Shown here one piece after another: positions 17,516 through 25,963 of a stretch of 36,545 nucleotides of DNA. How positions within the stretch are numbered: position 1 is the first letter of the stretch; each line of letters starts with the position of its first letter. Below the pieces are notes generated by a model. That model did not search any database. It had not been told where the DNA came from and saw nothing but the letters and a program-made list of their open reading frames with translations. A program made the position numbers and the translations under genes. The stretch comes from Verrucomicrobiia bacterium (GTDB taxonomy: Bacteria; Verrucomicrobiota; Verrucomicrobiia; Verrucomicrobiales; Akkermansiaceae), in contig JAUIJD010000049.1 in the NCBI GenBank assembly GCA_030431475.1, forward strand, positions 1 to 36,545, given 5' to 3'.

Positions 17516-20043
17516 CACTGGAACGCGGCGAGCCGCTGGCGATTCCAGGCCAGCGCCTCCTCATACTCGTCGCTGCCGGGGCGTTCCCGGGAAAGCCCCT
17601 CCCAGACCTTCACGGCACGGCTGAACGCACTGCCGGCGACCTCCTTGTTCTCGGCGATCTGGGCGGCATGGCCGAGGTCGCCCAGCAGATAGCCGAGCGA
17701 CCGCCGGATCTGCTCGCCCCGCACGATCCCGTACGGAGTCTCCAGTAGTTCCTCCAGCATCCGGACCGCGCGCTCCTCGAACTCGATCTCCTCGTCCCGC
17801 TCCCCGGAGAATCCGAGCATCCTGCCCTTCTCCCAGGTCAGCAGTGCGTAGCGATAGCGGGCCATCGGATCCGCATCTTCCCCGACCGCGAGGTTCTCGA
17901 TGAGGCGAAGTCCCTCATCATACAACTCCATCGCTTCCTCCGAATCCCCGCGGTCCCGGAGAATCCCGGCCATCAGCCCACGCTGCGCCGCCAATCGGGA
18001 CCGGGCCACCGCGCTGTCGGGCCGCTGGGGAAGAATGTCCGTCAGCAGCTTCGCCGCGCCGTTCGACATCGCTTCGGCATTCGCGACGTCCCCCGCCAGC
18101 AGCGCCGACTCCGCAATCGCTCCGTAGCATCCGGCCAGCTCAAGCCGGAGCCCGATGTCCTCGGGCCGCTTCTTGATCATCTCGAGCAACTCGTCGGCCG
18201 CCAGCTTGCGCAGCGACCGCGCGTCCCCCATCTCGCCCATGCCGTCGAGAATATCGGCCGACGACAGGTAGCAGGCCACCAGTTCGGAGCGGAGAATCGC
18301 CGCGTCCGGACGCGTGTCGGCGAGGCGGTTCAGTGCCTCGGTCGCCCGATGGAGCTGCTCCAGAGCCCGGCCCTCGTCCCCCTCGGCCGCCAGCTGGATC
18401 GACTCGTGCAGATCCAGCGTCGCGAGCAGGTAGGCGACCCGGTCGCCATCGACCTCGGACTGCGGCAATGCCTCGAGCGCCGCCCGCGCCTCGCGCAACG
18501 CCGTCCCGGCGGACGGATCGTCCTGCTCCTGAAGCAGAAGGGCGAGCACCAGGCGGTCGGTTGCGAGGCGCAGATCCAGTTCCGGTTCCCGTTCGAGGAC
18601 TTCGGCGGCGGTCATCGCCTCGCTCAGCCGCCGCGACGCCTCGGCGGGGTCGCCCTTGGCCAGCGAGATCTCCGCCAGTTGCAGCCGTGCCCGTCCCCGC
18701 TCCTGCACGAGGTCATCGATGTCGGCGGTGCGCTCGATGAAGCGCGTGAAGTAGTCCTCCAACCGGGCCAGCCGCAACTCGCGTCCATCCAGCGGAGGGA
18801 GCTGGCGGTGGCCCTTCTCCATGGCCCACGAAAACAGGCGGTCCCCGATCGCCCGCGATTCCTCGATCCTCGCGAGCCAGGTGGAGCGTTCGGTGTTCAA
18901 GACGCGGCGCGCCTCCGACGCATCCGCCTCGGCAACGGCCTTCGCGGACTCCGCATCGACGAGCTTCGCTCGAAGCCCGGAGGTCTCGGTGACCCGTTCA
19001 TCCACCTCCCGCGCCAACTGGGACTTCACCAGCTGCCACAGGAACACCATGGTCACGAGGGCCGCTCCGAGCAGGCCGGCGGTCAGGCTCGCCCGCCACG
19101 CCGCCCGCTGCGAACGACGACGCTGGTCGAGGACGGCATCCCGCTTCTCCTCCTCCTCGATGGCAACCTCCGCCTCGTGCATGATCCGCCGGACCTCCAT
19201 GGCGTTCGCCGGCCGTGCGATCGGATCGAGCGCCAGACACGCATCGATCACCTCCCGGTAACGCCGTTCGAGCTCGTTGGCGGGTTCATCCGGCCATTCG
19301 ACCGACGCGTGGGCCTCGAGGCTGGCGGCGATCTTCTTCAAATCCGCCGCAATCCCTTCGCGACCGATCTCACCCTCCGCCGGAGCGACCTGCTGGAAGG
19401 TTTCGTCGCAGCGCGGAAAGGCCCCGGTGAGAAGTCGGTAGGCGAGGACTCCGAAGGCGAACACATCCCACCGGTAGCCGGCCTCCTCGAGGTAGCCCTC
19501 GGGATGCCTGAGCTGCTCCGGCGGCTGGTAAAGACACGAGTCCGTGAACTCGAGATTGCCGATCCCGGGCATGTTGCCGAGCGCCCAGTCGGTCAGGACC
19601 ACCCGACCCTCGTCGTCGAAGAAGATATTGCCCGGTTTGAGATTGCCGTGGGCCACCTGACATCCGTGCAGCGAGGCCAGGCCGTCGAGCGTGCCGAGCA
19701 CCACATCCCAGGAGCTCTCACCGGGATGCTGTCCAAGGCGATGCTGCAGGCTCCGCGGGCGCCAGTGGCCGTCGTCGGTCGGATCCGCCAGGCAAGACGT
19801 GACCCTCACCGCCGGACGCGACTGGAAATCCCCTTCCAGAATCGGCAGCACCCCCTCCGGCCAACCACCGGCCTCCAGCCGGTCCAGTCCTTGCTGGAGG
19901 AGCCCACGGTTCACCGCCATGCCGTCGAGCAGCTTGACGGCGGTCACCGTGCCGTCCGCCTTGACCGCACGAAAGACCGCCCCGCTGGTGCCGGAGGCGA
20001 GGAGCTCTCTTTCGCCGAAAGCCTCGAGGTGAGGGGCTTGCAT
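17515..20043 (-). CDS. Transmembrane Ser/Thr kinase-like protein, probable pseudokinase, with helical repeats
   Basis: The 842-residue protein has an N-terminal protein kinase fold. The glycine loop SGTSGAVFRAV and beta-3 Lys (K37 in TAVKLL) are present, as is the PPE motif (174-176). The catalytic loop reads H132-G-N134-LKPGN instead of HRDLKPxN, so the catalytic Asp is Asn, and DFG is replaced by D152-W-A. Phosphotransfer is therefore doubtful, although nucleotide binding could remain. A transmembrane helix lies at about 318-338 (SLTAGLLGAALVTMVFLWQL). A C-terminal region of more than 450 residues of TPR-like helical pairs follows, probably outside the cytoplasm. It is the first gene before the squalene/phytoene synthase. 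The role is unknown; sensing or scaffolding is inferred. Confidence 0.88.
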   Translation of the reverse strand: MQAPHLEAFGERELLASGTSGAVFRAVKADGTVTAVKLLDGMAVNRGLLQQGLDRLEAGGWPEGVLPILEGDFQSRPAVRVTSCLADPTDDGHWRPRSLQHRLGQHPGESSWDVVLGTLDGLASLHGCQVAHGNLKPGNIFFDDEGRVVLTDWALGNMPGIGNLEFTDSCLYQPPEQLRHPEGYLEEAGYRWDVFAFGVLAYRLLTGAFPRCDETFQQVAPAEGEIGREGIAADLKKIAASLEAHASVEWPDEPANELERRYREVIDACLALDPIARPANAMEVRRIMHEAEVAIEEEEKRDAVLDQRRRSQRAAWRASLTAGLLGAALVTMVFLWQLVKSQLAREVDERVTETSGLRAKLVDAESAKAVAEADASEARRVLNTERSTWLARIEESRAIGDRLFSWAMEKGHRQLPPLDGRELRLARLEDYFTRFIERTADIDDLVQERGRARLQLAEISLAKGDPAEASRRLSEAMTAAEVLEREPELDLRLATDRLVLALLLQEQDDPSAGTALREARAALEALPQSEVDGDRVAYLLATLDLHESIQLAAEGDEGRALEQLHRATEALNRLADTRPDAAILRSELVACYLSSADILDGMGEMGDARSLRKLAADELLEMIKKRPEDIGLRLELAGCYGAIAESALLAGDVANAEAMSNGAAKLLTDILPQRPDSAVARSRLAAQRGLMAGILRDRGDSEEAMELYDEGLRLIENLAVGEDADPMARYRYALLTWEKGRMLGFSGERDEEIEFEERAVRMLEELLETPYGIVRGEQIRRSLGYLLGDLGHAAQIAENKEVAGSAFSRAVKVWEGLSRERPGSDEYEEALAWNRQRLAAFQ

Positions 20044-20121
20044 GGACGGATTCTAGCCGCCCGGGACCGCCCGCCAACCCTTCAATCCGGGGATTCCTTC
20101 GCGAAAATTCTCCAAGGCAGA

Positions 20122-20152
20122 TTGAAATTCAGTCCATTCCCCTGCGTAATGC
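20122..20152 (+). promoter_or_regulatory. Weak promoter candidate upstream of DUF1501
   Basis: TTGAAA at 20122-20127 lies 19 bases before TAATGC (20147-20152) in the 134-base divergent gap. The spacing is longer than ideal, so this is a tentative call. Confidence 0.25.
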
Positions 20153-20177
20153 TTCGAAGCCCTCCCGCCTCATCGTG

Positions 20178-21500
20178 ATGAAACCAACCTGCCCCGGCAA
20201 CCCGCTCGAACGCTACAGCTCCCGCCGGGAGTTCCTTTACGTCGGCCTCCTCGGGGGGCTCGGCATGACGCTCCCCGGCTTCCTCCAGCAGCGCGCGATG
20301 GGCGCGCAGAAGTTCTACGAGACCAAGGAGGGTCCCGCGAAGGGGATCATCCACATCTTCCTCCCGGGTGGCATGGCCCATCAGGAATCCTTCGACCCAA
20401 AGCCCTACGCGCCCAGCGAGTACCGCGGCCCCTTCGGCGCCATCGACACCGCCCTTCCCGGCGTGCAGTTCGGCGAGAAGATCCCCGAACTCGCCAAGCT
20501 CGCCGATCGCTTCACGGTGATCCGCTCGATGTCCCACGGCGAGGCCGCCCACGAACGCGGGACTCACAACATGTTCACGGGCTACCGCCCGTCCCCGGCC
20601 CTCGAGTATCCCTCGATCGGCTCCGTCATTTCCCACGAACTCGGTTCGCAGAACAACCTGCCTCCCTACGTCTGCGTTCCCAACGTTCCCAACGAGTTCG
20701 CCAACTCGGGCTACCTCTCGTCCGCCTACGGACCCTTCGCGCTCGGATCCGATCCGGCGCAGGGCAACTTCAAGGTCCGCGACCTCAATCTGCCCGGGGA
20801 CGTCGACGAGAAGCGCTTCAACCGTCGGCGCTCGCTGCTGGAGACCGTCGACTCGCATTTCCGCGAGCTGGAGAAATCCGACGCGCTCGACTCGATGGAC
20901 GCGTTCTACCAGCACGCCTACAAGCTGATCTCCTCCCAGAAGGCGCGCGAGGCGTTCAACCTCGGGGCCGAACCCGACGAATTGAAGGACCGCTACGGAC
21001 GGAATCAGGCCGGCCAGCGCATGCTCCTCGCCCGGCGCCTGATCGAGGGCGGCGTTCGCTTCGTTTCCCTCACCGCCGGTGGCTGGGACCACCACGACAA
21101 CATCCGCAACGGCATCCAGCAGAACCTGCCCTCGGTCGACAAGGCCGTCGCCGCCCTCATCACCGACCTCGAGGAGCGCGGCATGCTGGAGGAAACTCTG
21201 GTCTGTGTGACCACCGAGTTCGGGCGCACGCCAAAGCTCAATCCGACCGGCGGCCGCGACCACTGGCCCCGCGTCTTCTCGGTGATGCTGGCCGGAGGCG
21301 GTGTCAAACGGGGCCACGTCCACGGTTCCTCCGACGCGCTCGGCGGCGAGGTGGACACCGATGGCGTGACCGTCCAGGACCTTGCCACCACCATCTACCA
21401 CCAGATCGGCATCACCGGCGACAAGGAGCTGATGGCGCCCGGCAACCGGCCGATCGAGATTGTCGACGGCGGCACGGTGCTCGACTCCATCCTCGCCTGA
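20178..21500 (+). CDS. DUF1501 family protein, Tat-exported
   Basis: The product is 440 residues. It opens with a twin-arginine signal, SSRREFLYVGLLGGLGM (R16-R17), so it is exported folded. The body has the alkaline-phosphatase-like DUF1501 blocks: HIFLPGGMAHQESFDPKP, RSMSHGEAAHERGTHNMFTG, GGWDHHDNI, TTEFGRTP and GRDHWPRVFSVMLAGGG. The function of DUF1501 is not established. In Planctomycetota and Verrucomicrobiota it usually pairs with DUF1549/DUF1553 cytochrome-like proteins, which are absent here. I chose ATG 20178; GTG at 20175 is an alternative. A small membrane protein and a PPC-domain protein follow in the same direction with spacings of 12 bases and a 4-base overlap. Confidence 0.93.
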   Translation: MKPTCPGNPLERYSSRREFLYVGLLGGLGMTLPGFLQQRAMGAQKFYETKEGPAKGIIHIFLPGGMAHQESFDPKPYAPSEYRGPFGAIDTALPGVQFGEKIPELAKLADRFTVIRSMSHGEAAHERGTHNMFTGYRPSPALEYPSIGSVISHELGSQNNLPPYVCVPNVPNEFANSGYLSSAYGPFALGSDPAQGNFKVRDLNLPGDVDEKRFNRRRSLLETVDSHFRELEKSDALDSMDAFYQHAYKLISSQKAREAFNLGAEPDELKDRYGRNQAGQRMLLARRLIEGGVRFVSLTAGGWDHHDNIRNGIQQNLPSVDKAVAALITDLEERGMLEETLVCVTTEFGRTPKLNPTGGRDHWPRVFSVMLAGGGVKRGHVHGSSDALGGEVDTDGVTVQDLATTIYHQIGITGDKELMAPGNRPIEIVDGGTVLDSILA

Positions 21501-21512
21501 TCGATCCGGTCC

Positions 21513-21749
21513 ATGAAGAGGTTCCTCGCCCTCGTCGGTCTTCTGATCGCCCTCTACTTCGGAGCCTATTTCGCCTTCATGGAGAAGGGCACCGCGGTGA
21601 ATCCCGACACCAAGCTTCCGGAATACAAGTCGATCTCGAAGTTCGCCGACGGCCTCCGGATCCGCGGCGGACCCATCGATCTCGGAATCGCCGACAGCCA
21701 CTGGACAAACCCTCTCTTCGAACCGCTCGACCGCCTTTTCCGACGATGA
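21513..21749 (+). CDS. Small single-pass membrane or exported protein
   Basis: The 78-residue product has one hydrophobic helix at residues 4-22 (FLALVGLLIALYFGAYFAF), then a polar tail of about 55 residues. It begins 12 bases after the DUF1501 stop and its stop overlaps the next ATG (ATGA), so it is embedded in the operon, which is the main evidence that it is real. No family was recognised. Confidence 0.7.
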   Translation: MKRFLALVGLLIALYFGAYFAFMEKGTAVNPDTKLPEYKSISKFADGLRIRGGPIDLGIADSHWTNPLFEPLDRLFRR

Positions 21750-24151
21750 TCCGCGCGCTGCTTGTCCTGCTGATCCCCGCCGTCGCGCTGGGTTCGTTCA
21801 CCCCGGAGCTCAACCTGATCAATCCGCGGGGCGGCCAGCTCGGCACCGAAGTCCGGGTCCGGCTCCACGGAAAGCGCCTCGATGCCCCCGAGGAACTCCT
21901 GTTCCAGCGCTCCGGCATCGAGTGCCTCGGCTTCGAATGGGGCGACGCGGAGAAGGATCCCCCGCTGTTCGCCAGGCTCCGGATCGCCCCGGACGCACCG
22001 CTGGGCGAACATCCCCTCCGCCTCCGCACCCGTGGTGGCATCTCCTACCTCCGGAACTTCTGGGTCGGCCCCTTTCCCACCACCACGGAAAAGGAGCCGA
22101 ACGACGACTTCGGGAAACCCCAGCACCTCGAATCGGGCGTGACCGTGCAGGGCGTGACCAAGACCGAGGACGAGGACTTCTATTCGGTGAGCCTGACGAA
22201 GGGTCAGCGCCTTTCGGTGGAGATCGAGGCAATGCGTCTGGGACGCACGTTCTTCGACGCCTACGTGGCGATTCTCGACCCCAAGGGCGTCGAACTCGCG
22301 TCCTGCGACGACGCCGCGCTCCTCTACACCGACGCCTACGTCTCCATCGTTGCTCCGGACGACGGCGACTACCGCATCCTCGTTCGGGAGGCCGCCTACG
22401 AAGGAAACGACAGCTCGCAGTATCGCCTCCACGTCGGCGACTTCCCCCGCCCGTCCGCCATCTTTCCTCCCGGCGCCAAGCCCGGCGAAACGCTGACCTT
22501 CCGCTTCATCGGCGATCCGTCCGGCGAGCTTGAACGCGAGATCACCCTTCCCCCCGATGCCGACGGACGATGGCCGGTCTTCGCCGAGCGCGATGGCGTC
22601 CGCTCGCCGTCGCCCAACTGGATCCAGGTTTCCCCGCTGCCCCACGTGGCCGAGGCCGAGCCGAACGGCGGCGCGAAGCAGGCCAGTCCCGCCCCGCCGG
22701 CGCCCTGCGCCCTGCACGGCGTGCTCGCCGAGGAGAAGGACCACGACTGGTTTCGCTTCACCGCGAAGAAGGACCGCAACTACGACCTCGTGGTCCAGGC
22801 ACGGCACCTCCGCTCGCCGCTCGATGCTTTGATCAGCCTCCGCGACGGCGCCGGGAAGCATCTCGAGAGCAATGACGATCAGGGTGGACCCGACTCGCTC
22901 CTGCGTTGGAAGTGCCCCGCCGATGGCGAGTATCTCCTGCAGATCCGTGACAAACTCGGAAGGTCCGGAGACGGGTTCACCTATCGGGTCGAGATCCGCG
23001 AACGCCGGGCCGAGATCTCGGCCACGCTTCCGGTGGCCGAGCGGAACAACTCCCAGGCACGGAAGATGATCTGCGTGCCCCGAGGCAATCTGTATGCGAC
23101 CCCGGTCAACATCAACCGCGCGAATCACCGGACCCCGGTCTCATTCGAGGCGGTCTCTCTTCCCCAAGGGGTCACGATGGAGGTCCCGCCCGTTTCGCAG
23201 TCCCTCAACAATTTCCCCCTGCTCTTCCGCGCGGCCGCCGATGCCCCCGTCGCGGGCGGCTACCACCGCTTCCGCATCCGGCCGACCGGCGACAAGGCGC
23301 CCGGGATCGACGGCCCGCTGAACGAGGAGATCCACCTGATCGAGATCAACAACCGCGGCCCCTACCATACCTGCCGTGGCGAGCAGATCGCCGTCGCCGT
23401 CATCGAGGAAGCTCCCTATCGGATTCACCTCGATCCGCCACCGACCTCGATCGTGCCCCGCGGCACGGTGAAATTGAAGGTCCGGGCGGAACGGAGTGCG
23501 GGATTCGAAGGCAAGATCAACCTCCGCCTGCTGTGGCGGCCCCCGGGAATCGGCGCCCCGGAAACCGTGCCGCTCGAAGCCAAGTCCGGCGAGGTCCTCT
23601 ACGAGATCAACGCAAATCCGGACGCGCCATCCGGCGAATGGAAACTCGCCGTGCTCGGCGAGGCCGACACCCCGAAGGGCCCCGTCATCGTCTCATCCGG
23701 GTTCATCACCCTCCGTGTGGTGGAACCCTGGATCAACGCCTCCATCGACCTGGGCGCCACGGAGCAGGGGCGCGACGTACCCGTCGTCTGCCAGCTCGAA
23801 CACGCGCGGGATTTCCCCGGAGAGGCCCGTGCTGAACTCGTCGGGCTTCCGCATGGCGCGACCACCGAAGCGCGGACCTTCACCAAGGACAGCCCCTCCC
23901 TGACCTTCCCGGTCAAGGTGGCGGACGACGCCGCCGTCGGAAAGCACGCCGGCCTGTTCCTCCGGCTGCACATCCCCGAGGGCAACGGCACCGTTCTTCA
24001 TCAATGCGCCCAGGGCGGGACCCTGCGCATCGACAAGCCGCGGCCGAAGGTGGTGGAGAAGAAGCCCGACGAGAAGAAGGAAGAGAAGCCCGCGAAGGCG
24101 GCGGAGAAGCCCCTTTCCCGACTCGAGCAGCTTCGGCAGGCCGCCCAATGA
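21746..24151 (+). CDS. Secreted protein with two PPC (pre-peptidase C-terminal) domains
   Basis: The 801-residue product begins with a signal peptide (IRALLVLLIPAVALG). An N-terminal Ig-like module (LINPRGGQLGTEVRVRLHG) precedes two PPC domains. The first starts at EKEPNDDFGKPQHLESG and includes DEDFYSVSLTKGQRLSVEI. The second starts at EAEPNGGAKQAS and includes DHDWFRFTAKKDRNYDL. More beta domains follow, and the protein ends in a Lys/Glu-rich tail (EKKPDEKKEEKPAKAAEKP) and a short helix. PPC domains usually help secretion or substrate contact of exported enzymes, but no protease domain is present. Co-occurrence with DUF1501 is a known planctomycete and verrucomicrobial pattern. Confidence 0.88.
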   Translation: MIRALLVLLIPAVALGSFTPELNLINPRGGQLGTEVRVRLHGKRLDAPEELLFQRSGIECLGFEWGDAEKDPPLFARLRIAPDAPLGEHPLRLRTRGGISYLRNFWVGPFPTTTEKEPNDDFGKPQHLESGVTVQGVTKTEDEDFYSVSLTKGQRLSVEIEAMRLGRTFFDAYVAILDPKGVELASCDDAALLYTDAYVSIVAPDDGDYRILVREAAYEGNDSSQYRLHVGDFPRPSAIFPPGAKPGETLTFRFIGDPSGELEREITLPPDADGRWPVFAERDGVRSPSPNWIQVSPLPHVAEAEPNGGAKQASPAPPAPCALHGVLAEEKDHDWFRFTAKKDRNYDLVVQARHLRSPLDALISLRDGAGKHLESNDDQGGPDSLLRWKCPADGEYLLQIRDKLGRSGDGFTYRVEIRERRAEISATLPVAERNNSQARKMICVPRGNLYATPVNINRANHRTPVSFEAVSLPQGVTMEVPPVSQSLNNFPLLFRAAADAPVAGGYHRFRIRPTGDKAPGIDGPLNEEIHLIEINNRGPYHTCRGEQIAVAVIEEAPYRIHLDPPPTSIVPRGTVKLKVRAERSAGFEGKINLRLLWRPPGIGAPETVPLEAKSGEVLYEINANPDAPSGEWKLAVLGEADTPKGPVIVSSGFITLRVVEPWINASIDLGATEQGRDVPVVCQLEHARDFPGEARAELVGLPHGATTEARTFTKDSPSLTFPVKVADDAAVGKHAGLFLRLHIPEGNGTVLHQCAQGGTLRIDKPRPKVVEKKPDEKKEEKPAKAAEKPLSRLEQLRQAAQ

Positions 24152-24190
24152 GGCAAGGGGCTCCCGGCGGCTCACCCCTGCCCCGAGGCG

Positions 24191-24544
24191 TCAATTGAAG
24201 AGCGCTTCCCATTCCTTCTCCCGGAACCCGTTCACCGCGACATCGTCGCCGATGAGGAACGGCCGCTTCACCAGGTTTCCGGTCTCGCGCAGGATGGCGA
24301 AGGCCTCCGGTGCGCTCATCGCTTCCAGGCGGTCCTTCAGGCCGGCGTCGCGGTAGTCCTGGCTGGATGTGTTGAACAGGCGGCGCAGCTCCCCGTTCCG
24401 CGCTTCGAGCATGACCTCGAGTTCGGCGGCAGTCGGGGGCGTTTCACGAATGGGAAGCTCGTCGAATTCGATGCCACGGGCCTCCAGCCACTTCGTTGCC
24501 TTCCGGCAGGTGCTGCACTTCTTGTAAGTGTAGATCTTGATCAC
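24191..24544 (-). CDS. ArsC/Spx-family thioredoxin-fold protein
   Basis: The 117-residue protein matches the ArsC-like family: IKIYTYKKCSTCRKATKWL with a C10-x-x-C13 pair, the LRRLFNTSSQDYRDAGL block and the KRPFLIGDDVAVNGF block. The CxxC is closer to Spx/MgsR or YusI-like members than to true E. coli-type arsenate reductase, which uses a single N-terminal Cys. There are no arsenic genes nearby, so redox sensing or an unassigned reductase role is more likely. The start is a GTG at 24544, fixed by the first beta strand. Any upstream extension would run into the divergent gene. Confidence 0.88.
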   Translation of the reverse strand: MIKIYTYKKCSTCRKATKWLEARGIEFDELPIRETPPTAAELEVMLEARNGELRRLFNTSSQDYRDAGLKDRLEAMSAPEAFAILRETGNLVKRPFLIGDDVAVNGFREKEWEALFN

Positions 24545-24593
24545 CCGCGGATCTTGCCGAGCGTCCCGCGTCAGGCAAGGCTCGGGCCCGCCC

Positions 24594-25058
24594 ATGAGTC
24601 CGAAAGCCCGACTTCTCGACCTCGTCCGCCGCGACCTTCGGCAGACCCTGGAGCGCCTGCGTGCGGCCGCCGCCGAAGCCCATGCCGCCGCGACCGATCC
24701 GGACAGCAAGGCCGAGAGCAAATACGACACCCGAAGCCTCGAAGCGTCCTACCTCGCCGCGGGGCAGGCCCGGAATGTCGAAGAGCTGGCGCAAGCGCTC
24801 GAGCGACTCGAACGGCTCGAAGCGAAGGATTTCGAGATCACCGACCCCGTCGCCTGTGGCGCCCTCGTCGAGGCCGACCGCGATGGAGTCCCCGCCTGGT
24901 ATCTCCTGCTACCGGCCGGGGGTGGCCACGAACTCGAATTCGAAGGACGATCCATCACCCTCCTCGCGCCGGACAGCCGGCTCTACCAGGCGCTGGACGG
25001 GAAGACGATGGGCGAGGTATGCGATGACCCCGACCTGATGATCACGGAGGTCTCCTGA
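24594..25058 (+). CDS. GreA/GreB-like FKBP-domain protein
   Basis: The 154-residue product has an N-terminal helical part (LLDLVRRDLRQTLERLRAAA) with the block KYDTRSLEASYLAAGQA. It ends in a small beta domain (LEFEGRSITLLAPDSRLYQA ... GKTMGEV) resembling the C-terminal FKBP-like domain of GreA/GreB/Rnk. Homologues are sometimes labelled transcription elongation factor, or mislabelled as 3-oxoacyl-ACP synthase. The N-terminus lacks the DxxE-type acidic tip of a true Gre factor, so an RNA-polymerase role is uncertain. It is divergent from the ArsC-like gene with a 49-base gap and convergent with the retropepsin-like gene (6-base gap). Confidence 0.75.
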   Translation: MSPKARLLDLVRRDLRQTLERLRAAAAEAHAAATDPDSKAESKYDTRSLEASYLAAGQARNVEELAQALERLERLEAKDFEITDPVACGALVEADRDGVPAWYLLLPAGGGHELEFEGRSITLLAPDSRLYQALDGKTMGEVCDDPDLMITEVS

Positions 25059-25064
25059 AAGCCC

Positions 25065-25709
25065 TTACTCTTTGATCCACAGCTTTTTATTCGCGAAATC
25101 CACGCGTGCTGCGTGATCGACGAAAAACTGGCCTCCGATCAATCCATCCACCTCTTGAGGAATCCCGTTGATCGGGGCGACGAGGAAACGCGGACCCTCC
25201 AGTTGCTCGGAACCGTTGCCCAGCTTCTCCGGCTTGACCGTACCGACCACATTCCCGCCGCCCCCTCCTTCGAGCGGCTCGACGGTCAGCCCCAGGCGTT
25301 CGACCGCTCTCTCGTCGAGGACCGGCTCTTCGACCGAGTGGTTGAACATGAAGGTCGCCTCGGTCTCGTCCAAACGGAGTTTGACCACCGAGAACTGGCC
25401 TCGGATCTCGATGGGAAACGCCACGTAGCCTTGTGCCGCCAGCACCTCGTCGATTTCGACTTTCTTCAGCTTCGCTTGCTTCTCCTCGGGCGACTCCCAC
25501 ACGCCGACGAACAACTGGTCTCCCTCGGACAGCGAACTCAGCGGCACCGTGACGGTCTTGCCGGACTCGAGCTTGAGCTCAACCTCGGAGCCGGTCTTGG
25601 AGACGATCTCGGCCTCGATCTTCTTGCCGTTCTTTCCGGTGAACTCCCGTGCCGAAAGGCAGGCGACACCCGCGAGCAGGAGGAGGCCGGCAAGGCATGA
25701 CGTTTTCAT
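25065..25709 (-). CDS. Secreted SHD1-like plus degenerate retropepsin-like protein
   Basis: I chose the ATG at 25709, which opens a signal peptide (KTSCLAGLLLLAGVACLSA). Residues 21-68 (REFTGKNGKKIEAEIV ... VTVPLSSLSEGDQLFV) match the SHD1/SH3-like beta module frequent in planctomycete and verrucomicrobial exported proteins. Residues about 100-214 follow the outline of a single-domain retropepsin-like aspartic protease: ATFMFNHSVEEPVLDERAV, RLGLTVEPL, then GLIGGQFFVDHAARVDFAN. The expected D-T/S-G catalytic triplet is replaced by N123-H124-S125, so protease activity is probably lost. Binding of peptides or an envelope scaffold role is possible. It is the last chromosomal gene before the tRNA remnant. 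Confidence 0.8.
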   Translation of the reverse strand: MKTSCLAGLLLLAGVACLSAREFTGKNGKKIEAEIVSKTGSEVELKLESGKTVTVPLSSLSEGDQLFVGVWESPEEKQAKLKKVEIDEVLAAQGYVAFPIEIRGQFSVVKLRLDETEATFMFNHSVEEPVLDERAVERLGLTVEPLEGGGGGNVVGTVKPEKLGNGSEQLEGPRFLVAPINGIPQEVDGLIGGQFFVDHAARVDFANKKLWIKE

Positions 25710-25772
25710 GCAGAGCATCACGCCGCAGCCCCTCGCGGAAGTCAATGCGACGCGCCCGCCTGGGAGAGAATT

Positions 25773-25791
25773 TGGTCGGGGCGGCCAGATT
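25773..25791 (-). repeat. Second 19-base copy of the tRNA-Pro 3' end
   Basis: On the minus strand this reads AATCTGGCCGCCCCGACCA, identical to the last 19 bases of the tRNA fragment at 25963-25981. It lacks everything upstream of the T loop, so it is not a gene. It is likely a recombination scar or an older attachment-site remnant. Confidence 0.7.
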
Positions 25792-25922
25792 GCCTCCCCT
25801 CCGGGGACGCCATGCCGGCATCCCTCGCTCGCGCTCGGCCGGAATGGATCGCCGTCACCGACGGCTCCCCGCGTTCAAACGGCTCGCTCCGCTCGCCAAG
25901 ACTCACCGACCACCGCGAAACG
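25792..25922. other. Non-coding stretch between the two tRNA-end copies
   Basis: Together with the flanking elements this makes up a 399-base region without a protein gene (25710-26108). It contains two short perfect palindromic elements, ATGCCGGCAT (25812-25821) and GCCGTC-ACC-GACGGC (25851-25865), and GC-rich repeated CTCGCT-type motifs. No coding potential or known RNA was recognised. Confidence 0.5.
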
Positions 25923-25963
25923 ATCGAGCCCCGCCGCCGGACAGGCCGGGGGCGGGGCTCGAT
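25923..25963 (-). terminator. Terminator of the tRNA-Pro gene
   Basis: A 13-base perfect inverted repeat (25923-25935 against 25951-25963) with a further inner four-base stem directly abuts the tRNA CCA end. In the minus direction it is followed by CGTTTCGC. It is the natural terminator of the original tRNA gene, which now lacks its 5' half on this side. Confidence 0.7.

Noticed and set aside
18349-20178. 609-codon open frame on the plus strand
   Set aside because: It is antisense to the pseudokinase gene, which has clear kinase motifs in its own frame.
20082-21701. 539-codon open frame on the minus strand
   Set aside because: It is antisense to the DUF1501 gene, whose Tat signal and family motifs are unambiguous.
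24191-24544. True arsenate reductase
   Set aside because: The CxxC pattern and lack of arsenic genes fit the Spx/YusI-like side of the family better.
24545-24593. CTTGCC...GGCAAG inverted repeat as an operator
   Set aside because: The six-base arms are separated by 15 bases in a GC-rich gap and are likely chance.
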